Positions 52,019 through 61,619 of a DNA stretch of 64,000 nt are shown one piece after another. The stretch is taken from the NCBI GenBank assembly GCA_903772945.1, contig CAICTM010000176.1:35250-99249 (forward strand). The letters run 5' to 3'. The notes under the pieces were generated by a model. It saw only the letters and a list, made by a program, of their open reading frames with translations, did no database searches and had not been told where the DNA came from. The stretch is from Seminavis robusta. Lineage: Eukaryota > Bacillariophyta > Bacillariophyceae > Naviculales > Naviculaceae. How positions within the stretch are numbered: position 1 is the first letter of the stretch; every line of letters starts with the position of its first letter. The position numbers were made by a program, and so were the translations under genes.

Positions 52019-53308
52019 GAGAGGGATGAAGAGCACATCGAGTAGCTGCTGTAGCCCCAGTCAGTCAAAACAGTCTACTTAGCTAGTCTGTCAAAAAGTA
52101 ATGGGGTTATTTGTTGGATGGCAAAAAAATTTCATAAGTAGAGGCATCACATGGCATACATTAGATTTCTCTTTATCTGTTGCCTCCAAGAACCTTGCCG
52201 GTCACACTGTGTTAAGGCAATCCAATGCCAAAAGCCAGCCAGTTGAGTCGGTAAGTTCGCTCGTCAATAGATCAGAGACAGTAATTGAGCCAGGGCGTCA
52301 AGCAATCTCGGGGGTTGAAACGCAAACGCAAACGCAAACGCAAACCAAACCAAACCAAAGGAACCAAGGAATGAATCAGTCTTCTGACGGGAGGGCTTCC
52401 ACAGCTACGGTTCGGTAGCCCAACCAAAAACCTAACATCCACCCACCCACCGCGACGGCCCGGCACAACCAAAGACAATGTCATGTGTATGTGTAGATCT
52501 TTCTTCCTCTACAGCTCAGATGACTTAGATTGGTCACGGATCTTGCCAGTTCAAGAGAGTCTCCTGTAAAAAGTACGGTGCTTTCTTCCATTTATTTGTC
52601 ACAGGCTCGGAAACCTTGATTTTGACAGTTTCACATGTGAAAATTGGTTTCACAAGTGTGAAATTGAAACTTGATCAGCACAGTACAGTAAAGTAATCTG
52701 AAAACGTAAAATTGAAGCTAGACTGCGTCACACAATCAACATCTGTCTGTTGGTCCAAGAGTCCATTATATATGTCCAGGATCTAGAGGGTGTTGCCGAA
52801 CAGTACATGTAACTATTAATAAGTCCCAAGAGTCTTTGTACAGTACTTTCAGTTTGCTGAATAATGTCCAAGATGGGATTTATACTTTCCGTGTGCTGCA
52901 ATGTCCAAGAGTCTTTGTAACTACAGTGTGACTCAAGGAGGCTTTAAGAGCTGGATTGCCCAAAATACGGTTTAAGACATGTTTCTTTTGCGGCTTTAAG
53001 GACTTGTTCCCGCTAGTTCTCTTTTCCTATGACCCAGTACACTCCAACTGGCATTGCCTGCTGGTAGAATTTACCGCAGCGTCTCCACATACCGGTACTA
53101 CCGGTACTAGTACTGTACCAGCTTGCCAACATGCCAACTACTAGTAACTAACTGCCCTTGAAGGGCAACCACCATCCAAGCTCACAACTAGCCTAACTCA
53201 GTCCGCACTCGACACACAAACAACAAACAACAACCGCTCCTCCTCACACAAACAACAACAACGAACTGGCTGCTATCCAGATTATCAAAAGAGACCGTAG
53301 GTAGTAAG
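52019..53308. other. Intergenic 1.3 kb with short tandem repeats
   Basis: It holds a (CAAACG)n-type run at about 52319-52350 passing into (CAAAC)n. A motif TCCAAGAGTC/TCCAAGATGG recurs near 52755, 52826, 52866 and 52905. ACCGGTACTACCGGTACTAG palindromes lie near 53092. No gene is seen. Confidence 0.5.
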
Positions 53309-56300
53309 ATGACAGACAGTAAGCACAATGGTAGTGCTACCGGTATGCCGCACTCTACGTTGGCAACAATCCGTGACGACGACGACGACGACAATGTGAG
53401 TTTGCAGTCCATCGAATCGGGGGTATCGGGTGGCAGCACCCACGATGGTGGCGAAGACGCGGAGGAGAAATCTCAAGAAAACGCCATGATTGGCCAAGGC
53501 GAGACCATGATGGTGAATCGTTCGAAATGGATCGTCTATCTGGTGATTGCACTGTCGGCCATGGTGGCGGGTATCTTGACGTTTTACTTTGTCCAGGAAT
53601 CGGAAAAGCGGTGGTACGAAGATGAATTTGAAGATTTGTCGGTGGATATCTTTGATTATACACAAGTCAACATTAACAAACTCCACGAAGCGGCGCATTC
53701 CGTCGCCGATTCCTGGACGTCCTTTGGTATTCACGAGGAACAGCTTTTATATCTCCAAATCAATCAAGAACAAGAACAGCAAGATGAACAAGAAGATGAT
53801 GAACAAGATGATGAACAAGATGGCAACTTGACAACCACCGCTCTATCCGCCAAACAACAACCACAAGATCAGCAACCACAACAACAACTCTATTATTATA
53901 AAGACCAAGCCCCCGCACGGTTGAATGCCAATGTGACATTTCCCAATTTTGGACTCGTCGCGGGAAACCTGGCGTCACTCAGCAAGGCGGAAATCTTGTT
54001 TGTTGCGCCGTTGGTACAAGAAACCCAACGACAAGGATGGGAACACTATGCCGTGCAACATCAGGATTGGATTATTCAGGATCTACTAGTGGCACAACTC
54101 AACAAGGATTCCGTCAATGGTGGAGGTGGAGGTGATAGTGGGAGTGGAGATGGAGATGGGAGTGGAGATGGCAGTGGTGATGAAAGCAAAGACGGGGAGA
54201 GCCATGAGAGTGAAGATGGCGATAACAGTCATGAAAGCGAAGAAGATAACGACCAAGGTGGAGAACCTGATAGTGAGGAAGGAGAGGGAGACAATCAAGG
54301 CAACACTCGCAGAAAGCTTCAAGAACAAGACGACAACGAAAGCGAACCCGACAACGACAACGACAACGAGCAGGATGAAGATGAGCCTGATCAGGAGGGA
54401 GACGAACATGATTCGGAAGAAGGAGAAGAACACGGCGAAAGCGACGAAGAACATGATGACAGCCAAGATGGACAGGGCGATAGCAGCGAAGAGGGGGGTG
54501 ACGGTACTAGTAGTGAAGACCATAGCCAAGATGGAGACAGCAAAGACGGAGAAAGTGGAGACAGTGAAGACGACGAAGAATTCGAAGGACCCGGCAGAAT
54601 TCGAGAAACAATCTACGGAAGCAACTCCATGTTCGAATTTCATTTGCCCATTTGGCAAACGTTTCCACCGCCACCCAAAGCCAGTACATCGCCCATTATG
54701 CTCGATCTATTGGGATTGGAATGGTTCCCCGAAGTTCTGGCCGAAATTATCAATACCAAAACATACGGAGTTTCTCCCATCTTTACCGATCTCAATACAC
54801 TCATTCTCTATCAAGAATCCGACAGTGCCGATGACCCGAGAATGCGAGAACCCAAAAGTCTACTCGTACAACCCATTTTTGATGGATTGATCGAGGCGAC
54901 CTCCAGTGTAGCTGGAGTCGTTGTTTCGGTCATTGAATGGAGTGACTACATGGACGTGGATCTGGGAGGCAAAACGTCCGGTATGATTGTCGATTTGGAA
55001 TATGTCTGTCCGGGGACCGACACCGTACGCTACTCGGTCGCCAAAAGTGGAAGGAACACGCTGGATCTCGGACGGGATTATCCTCATGACCCCAAGTACG
55101 ACCACTTGGTGCAGCGCAAAAAGCTCCAGCGAAACAATGGAGGAGGCAGTGATGACGGGTCTGGAGATGGCTCCGAAGATGGCTCTGGAGATGGCAACGA
55201 CTCGGAGGATCACAACGAAGACGGCGACAATGACTCCTCCGAGGACGGCCGAAGACGCATTCTTGTCGATGACACTGATAGCGAGGATGGCCAAGATTCC
55301 GAGGATGGAGAGTCCCATCATCATACAACAACAACATGCGCATACTATGTCTCAACACACATGACGGACTTATTTGTCGAGAACCATGCAACCAATGATG
55401 CTATAATCTACACCGTGGTTGTCTGTTCCATCTTTATCCTCACTGGCCTGGTGTTTCTGCTCTACGACTTTTTGGTACGCCATGCATGAGGAATTTGCTT
55501 TGCGTTGAGACAGCACTATGTGAACTGACACAGTCGTTTTTTTCTGTTTGTGTTCATTGTAGGTCGAACGGAGGCAAAACACTGTCATGAAGAGTGCGCT
55601 GCGATCGGATGCACTCGTTTCATCTCTGTTCCCTGAAGATGTTCGGAATCGCATTTATCAAGAAATGGACTCCAAGGCAAAGTCAAACGATGACGAAGCT
55701 GCCTGGAAAAACAACAACAAAGAGAACAGTGGCGGTGCTGTCGCTGGTGCTGCTGTCGCTGGCGGCGGTCCGGACAGCAGTAACCGAGAATACGATGACA
55801 GTGCAGCCATTGCTCGAAAATACCCCGAGACCACTATTTTCTTCGCAGATCTCGTCGGTATGTGCTTTTAGAGCACACACGTTGCTTCATGTTGTGGCTG
55901 GTCCTTGATGAACTATATTCTCATCCGAACTGTTTTGTTTGCTGCTTCTTCGTTCAGGATTTACCTCTTGGAGCAGCTCCAGGTAGGTATCGAACAGGAA
56001 ACGTCAACTCGATCTCGTTTGTCTCTACTTGGTTATCTTACACGATCTTTGCTGAATGCTCAGAGAACCGACCCACGTGTTTCAGCTTCTGGAGGCGCTC
56101 TATGGCACATTTGACAGAGTAAGTGAAATGTCGCATATAAGATGCTCCGAGTGCACAGAATCTAATCTTTTCGCGCTCATTTGTCTCCTTGGTTGTCACA
56201 ACTGCTTCTTGGTTGTTGTAGATTGCATCCAAGCGCCGCGTCTTCAAAATCGAGACTATTGGGTCAGTGCTCCTGCGTCTACGTCTTTTCCTTTTCCAAC

Positions 56301-57574
56301 AGTTAGTTGTCAACTAACTCAAAATGCAATCTTCTCTATTGTATGCACAATGTAGGGATTGCTACGGTACGCATGCATGCTTCATTGAACTGATGGATGC
56401 GAATGGCCTTGCACAATCGCTGACCTTGGTGGTTCGTTTGTCTGCTCGTTTCCAATGCAGTTGCCGCTTCGGGACTACCGAAACCGCAGCCTGATCACGC
56501 CTTGAGAATGGTGAAATTTGCAAACGACTGTCAAACCAAAATGCCTCTTGTACTTGCCGGTTTGGTGGGCTCTTTGGGTGAAGATACTGCTGGCTTGGCC
56601 ATGAGGATTGGGCTTCACAGGTTAGTAGGTTGCCTTTGAGCTGGAACTTGAACAGCGCTGTCGGTCGACGTCTCGTTTGGAGTAGATTGCTCACGTGATT
56701 CGATTCATTTTGCTTATAGTGGACCTGTTACAGCCGGGGTTCTGCGAGGGCAAAAGGTACGAGATGGGATTGCTTGCATGAGAAGTGTCCATTGCGTAAA
56801 GCTGACAACTGTTGCCTTCAATGTCTGTGTCACGTTAGTCTCGATTTCAGGTGAGCTGTCTCTGCTCGTCAAGGTTCTTATAATGGCTGCTTGGTGCCGC
56901 AAGTCTCACACAGTTTCAACCCGTCTCAGCTCTTTGGAGATAGCGTAAACACAGCAGCTCGTATGGAAAGGTTAGTTGAGAAGTCGAGTTGAATTGATTC
57001 GTCTGGGTGGCAAGGCTTCTAACCAGGCTTTCCAAAATCTGGCGCTTCTGTTGCTACAGTAATGGTATGAAGGATAGGATCCATGTCTCAAAAGCAACTG
57101 CCACTCTCCTTGTCGCTGCTGGCAAGGAAGATTGGGTTACGGCTCGGGAAGATCTCGTGGAGGCCAAGGGTAAAGGGTAAGCCTGAAGTGCGCAACAGTT
57201 TTTTGCTATTCGGTGGTTGCTTGCTCACACACGTAACACCTGCTGCACCCAACAGAAAAATGCAAACATACTGGGTCAAAGTCTCGAGGAGAGCGGCGTC
57301 CATGACCAACTCAACAAGTCTCGACTCGAGTATGGCCCTCGAGGGTTACCGGTTTGATCCTTCCAACCGCTACAGCGATGATGCTTCCAATCGCTACGGC
57401 GATGATCCTTCCATCCGCTTCGGCGATGGGAATGACCTGAACGATGACGACAATGACTTCAACTTGGACGACAAGTTCCAAGATGACTACGAGATACCCA
57501 TTGCACACGCAACTACCATGCCCGAGACGGTCGCCCCCGAGCCCGTCAAGGCTCCCTTTGAGGTTGAGGTGTAG
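53309..57574 (+). CDS. Receptor-type class III nucleotide cyclase, 12 exons
   Basis: I read join(53309..55474, 55563..55857, 55958..55982, 56064..56118, 56222..56262, 56356..56366, 56461..56620, 56720..56756, 56839..56850, 56930..56970, 57060..57176, 57256..57574), 1092 aa. All introns are GT-AG and all phases agree. A cytoplasmic N-terminus leads to a first membrane helix (74-95, WIVYLVIALSAMVAGILTFY). A ~600-residue outer domain has a very acidic Asp/Glu/Ser/Gly-rich centre (~265-425). A second helix lies near 700-722 (VVVCSIFILTGLVFLLYDFL). The cyclase domain (~810-985) shows FFADLVGFTSW and IETIGDCY with the two metal-binding Asp, then LFGDSVNTAARM with the transition-state Asn and Arg. 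The purine-selecting Glu of KIETIGD is as in guanylate cyclases; the second position is Gln (SRFQLFGD) rather than Cys, so specificity is open. A polar repeat tail (RFDPSNRYSDDASNRYGDDP) ends the protein. Confidence 0.85.
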
Positions 57575-58308
57575 GCGATTGGTACCCTACCTTTCTTGGT
57601 TACGTGGTCGTGAGGACACCACCTCCTCTCGTCTCGGTTACGAACCAGGGCCCTCCACGCAAGTTTCCACGCCGACAGGACTCTTTAGCGTCTCCATGTT
57701 CAAGCATTCGGTTTCCATTTCAATTCGGTTACCTACGTCCTCCTCCTCTTTGACGCAAAATCCTCCTCTTCGCAAGACTCCCGCTGAATTTTGCCTGTTG
57801 CTTTGTCTTGCGTTCCATTTGGGCGCTGGGTAATATAGTGTGCCCGACCTGTAAAGTAGACCTTCGATTTACATTTTGTACCGTTCGTTTAATGACAAAG
57901 TTCTAGCAGTACCAGGTAGCTGGCTAGTCTGTGCCAGGCCAGGCTCAGCCAGGGTCCATCACACTCGTTGGAAACAGCCGACAGGGTTTGGTGGCTTTGC
58001 TGTTTGCCAGACTGGCGCGATTCGATTCACAAATCACTCCCGCAGCTCCTTTTCGAAACATGCAAAAATGGTACTAGTACTCCGTGCTTCTGCTTTGGTC
58101 TGCCGTCCACTTCCATTGTCCATGGCATTGTACGGCTGTACTGTACTAATAGCTAGTCCGGTTTGTGACAGGCACACAAAATGCAGGACCTTTCACTTTT
58201 AATCGCGACAGATTGTCTCTAAACAAATGGTTGAACCGGTGGCGAAACAGGATCAACTCCCGACCCAGCATCCAACTTTTTAACCGTGCTTGGACTTCCT
58301 GTGTCTGC
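57575..58308. other. Intergenic, nothing recognised
   Basis: No supported gene between the cyclase and the next ORF. Confidence 0.4.
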
Positions 58309-58881
58309 ATGCAGAATGCGCAGAAAAGACCAGCAACGGTTTGTCGTTTTCCCTCTGCCAAAATTTTCGCCATCAAAACGTCTCACAATATTTTTTTAGC
58401 ACCCAGCAATAACACAAACAGACAACCCCCCACCACATCTTACATGTGTATCTTTACCATCAGTACACCCATCTCTGGCACAGAATTTACGTCCAGTGAA
58501 GAGTTCACACTCACAAAACCATCCAGGAGACTTAGTTTCCCAATCAAAGAAGTGATCTTTGCCATTGAAGAAGATCTCTCTGGTGATCAACAAGTAAATG
58601 ATCATCGCCACATCCGTCGCTCCCTTTCCATTAGTACCGAGGACTTGCCTATACTTATAATGGATTTGGACGACTCGTCCGAGAAAGCTCTAATCGACTC
58701 TTTTGCTTCCGCCTTGGATGCATTTCAACTGTCCTCTACTACTGGGGCTAGTAGTTGCTGCGCCATGAATGATTGGTCCTCATCTACTCACAACCGCCGC
58801 CGTAGTCATCGTAGACGTAATGCCATGGCTTCTACGGACTATGAAAAGAACATCTTTTCTTTTGCAGACTTGTTCCTTTGA
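58309..58881 (+). CDS. Unrecognised soluble protein
   Basis: The open frame runs from 58165 (GTG) to 58881; usable ATGs are at 58309 (190 aa) and 58444 (145 aa). The more convincing part starts at 58444: MCIFTISTPISGTEFTSSEE, then FPIKEVIFAIEEDLSGDQQV, an acidic DLPILIMDLDDSSEKALIDS helix and a basic RNRRRSHRRR patch before a hydrophobic C-terminus (NIFSFADLFL). The mix of acidic helix and Arg-rich patch suggests a regulatory protein, but no family is recognised. The first 45 codons after 58309 look less protein-like, so the shorter form is preferred. Confidence 0.45.
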   Translation: MQNAQKRPATVCRFPSAKIFAIKTSHNIFLAPSNNTNRQPPTTSYMCIFTISTPISGTEFTSSEEFTLTKPSRRLSFPIKEVIFAIEEDLSGDQQVNDHRHIRRSLSISTEDLPILIMDLDDSSEKALIDSFASALDAFQLSSTTGASSCCAMNDWSSSTHNRRRSHRRRNAMASTDYEKNIFSFADLFL

Positions 58882-59736
58882 ACAAACAAACAAACAGGCC
58901 ATGAATTCGTCATATCTTTGGCCAATGTTCCGGTGCACAACTTGCTGTTGGCAGGAACTCAAAAAAGCAAGCTAGGCTGGCCCTCACCAGTACAGAATAC
59001 CTCCGCATCTCGCCAGCATCCAGGTATAGGAGAAAGGTCCAATGAACAGATGGGACTGTCATTGCTACACACAATTCACATACCAAGATGTAATCTACTT
59101 CTAATTCTACGTAATAAATTTTGCAACATCAACCTTTCAGCAAACCTGTTCTTTATAGACTTGCTTCACAAGGTGACACCACAAACTTCTGCCATCACGG
59201 TTGGAACCAATAGTTTCTGCCATGTTTAAAAAAACTGGCCACCTGCAACATCAGTAATACTTCTGATCTGCACTTATTACTTCGCTGGTAAAACTGAACG
59301 TCTAATAACGGATTCAGATGAGATGTGCTTGAGGACGACCCACGAGCCTACTAGGCCCGGTTATTTCCCACAGTCAAGTCTGCTCACCGGCCGCACTGGC
59401 CTCCTGAGAGTGTGCGACGCCTGTTAGCTATCTAAGGATTTGTACACTGAGGTCAGAGCCATGATTCACCACAAATCACGAGCTCTTTGTTGAAGAGAGT
59501 TGGGGTTGGTAAAGTTTGAAGGGGGTAGGAGGGGCAAGGAAAAGGGATGGTAGGTACTTCGCTGGTAGTCTACTATGTTGAGCCCTCTTGTTCTGGACTG
59601 CAGCGACTCCACGAGCTCAGCTAATAAGTGGTGATTCACTTTGAGACTGCCCAAGTCAGAGAGCATCTTATGTATGTATTATGTTTTGAACTAATCTATT
59701 TACAATCATACACATCAACAACACCCCACTGTTTAG
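58882..59736. other. Intergenic, nothing recognised
   Basis: No supported gene. An AAACAAACAAACA run follows the preceding stop at 58882-58895. Confidence 0.45.
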
Positions 59737-60696
59737 CTACACAATGGCTGCTTGCGGTTGTTTCGAGTCGACCAAATTCTGTGCTTTTTTCTTTTTTCCA
59801 AAGGGCCAGAATTTCCGTTTCTTGGGGGTGGTGGATGCGCTACCGGTAGCCACGGGAGCCGCACTAGTTGTCGCAGTGGCGGTTGTTGGAGGGGAGGTTG
59901 CGTTCGTTGCACCAGTAATATTATTGTTGTTGTCATCTTGTAGCATGATCCAGTCACCGGTAGGTTCGGGCGGAGCGGAAGCGTTGGCCACAGCCTTGGC
60001 ATAGTCACTGTTATTGCTGGACTGCTGCGACAACTCCACGTCGTTCTTGTTGTTGGTATCAGTAAGTGTTTCTTGGCACTCTTGTTCAGCTTTTTGTTTT
60101 TGGTACAAATGAATGGATAGACCCGAAACAAAGTGCAATGCTAACAACGAAATGGCCACCACTTGGGTCACCGTGTCACTTCCACAGCAGCCGGCTTCAT
60201 TCAAGAGTGGCTGTGCGACATAATCGTAGAGAAAGTAGTAGAATCCCATGGCCACGGGAATCGCCACAAATTTTTGCCACCATTTCTGGAAATACTCGGC
60301 ACCACAACTGCAGCCGGCCGTCGTGGCTTCCTCTTCGTTATTCTGAGATTTGTTGTTGGTTGTCATGGACTGCTTAATTTTGTCGAGTTCCAGAGATTCG
60401 TAGAGCGCCACGGGGGCTGCCTTCCAGCTCCATAGCAACACCCAAATGAGTCGCGACAATACGGCTTCGGAACACGGCAAAATCTTGGCGGCAAAGGTAA
60501 CGGCCATTTCCATTAGAGGACCCCCCGTCGTAGAGGCATCTTGCTCTCCTTGTTCTAGCAAATCATTGGCCAACTGATCTTGTTCCGAAGAATTCCGTTG
60601 TTGGGAAACCTGATTGCGAAACGAAGATACAGGAGATGTCAAAAAGGAACACAGGTTGCACGGCAGCGACGAACAGCAACACCGATTATTGCCCAT
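59737..60696 (-). CDS. Unrecognised multi-helix membrane protein with acylation-type N-terminus
   Basis: A single-exon CDS of 319 aa with an ATG at 60696. It begins MGNNRCCCSSLPCNLCS: Gly2 with a nearby Cys cluster is the classic N-myristoylation plus palmitoylation pattern. Hydrophobic segments lie at about 78-98 (VLSRLIWVLLWSWKAAPVAL), 142-165 (FVAIPVAMGFYYFLYDYVAQ) and 174-197 (TVTQVVAISLLALHFVSGLS). Cys pairs (CSC, CC) lie in the loops. The C-terminal third is Asn/Thr/Ala-rich and ends with a basic block (KKRKFWPFGKKKK). No family is recognised. The sequence order suggests a membrane protein with a cytosolic, basic C-terminus. Confidence 0.6.
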   Translation of the reverse strand: MGNNRCCCSSLPCNLCSFLTSPVSSFRNQVSQQRNSSEQDQLANDLLEQGEQDASTTGGPLMEMAVTFAAKILPCSEAVLSRLIWVLLWSWKAAPVALYESLELDKIKQSMTTNNKSQNNEEEATTAGCSCGAEYFQKWWQKFVAIPVAMGFYYFLYDYVAQPLLNEAGCCGSDTVTQVVAISLLALHFVSGLSIHLYQKQKAEQECQETLTDTNNKNDVELSQQSSNNSDYAKAVANASAPPEPTGDWIMLQDDNNNNITGATNATSPPTTATATTSAAPVATGSASTTPKKRKFWPFGKKKKAQNLVDSKQPQAAIV

Positions 60697-61600
60697 GGTA
60701 AATTAGGATGGCTGTAGGGTTAAAGTGCAATGAAGGGATGTTGGCTTAAGCAATCGGCTACCAGTACCCTACTTGCTATCTGGCTATCTATCTATCCAGT
60801 CCAGCTATTTCTTTGTTTCACCCTTGGTCCTGGAGGCACCACTCAAGTTCAGGCCGCGAACGGAGGCAAATCGATCAAATTGTGAGCGAGGTTCGCCAAT
60901 CATCACATAAAGTCATTTGTCTAAGTACTGAATGACCAAATTAAAAGATACTTAGGGAAGAGCCATCCGATGTTCATGCCTTCACTGGAACACTGCTGGT
61001 ACCTCAACCACCTCAACCCTCCACCCTCGGCTCGTGGCATTGCACTGTTGAAAAGGTGTGAACTTGAACGCACAATTTCTCTAATTTAATCAATATCCTT
61101 CCAGCTCTACTGTCTAGTAGACTGGCTATTCGTTTCGTTTTCTCTTTCTCTCTCGTTCAGATTGTGAGCTCTACAACTGAGCTCCGATATGCATACATAT
61201 ACAGGATCTTTCGATCCTCTGCTTCTCGCAGTTTCATCTACAGATAGATCTCGTCGATCTATCTTCCTGAAGTGCATGGTTGCCCTGGAGGGCTTTCCCA
61301 TTTTACTAAACCTATGGACCTTCTTCCGTCCATTCATTTGCTCCATCCCGTCGCTCCTTGCATTCATCTCTTCGACCTAACTTCCTAACCTTTGTAGTTG
61401 CATCATCTAGAGACCATTGTCCTCGTTCCTCGTAACACCTGGCCATCTGATGATGATCGATAACCATCTGATTTGAGTCACACATCCCCAATCACGAACC
61501 GTGATTGTGGATCCGAGTCGTCTGTCCGTCATACGAAAATACTTTCTGACACCCTTCCTGTTTTCGCGATGATGGCAGCGACCTCTTACCAACTCAAACC
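60697..61600. other. Intergenic up to the copia remnant
   Basis: No gene is seen. The 3' LTR of the copia element should lie near here, but I could not identify its ends because the second LTR is outside the window. Confidence 0.35.
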
Positions 61601-61619
61601 AATTGCTCCTTGTCTCCTG

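Noticed and set aside
54086-54890. ORFs of 190 (-) and 257 (+) codons over the acidic part of the cyclase
   Set aside because: The low-complexity GAN/GAA codons of the acidic stretch leave all other frames open; the products (Met/Lys-rich or Phe/Val-rich) have no family.
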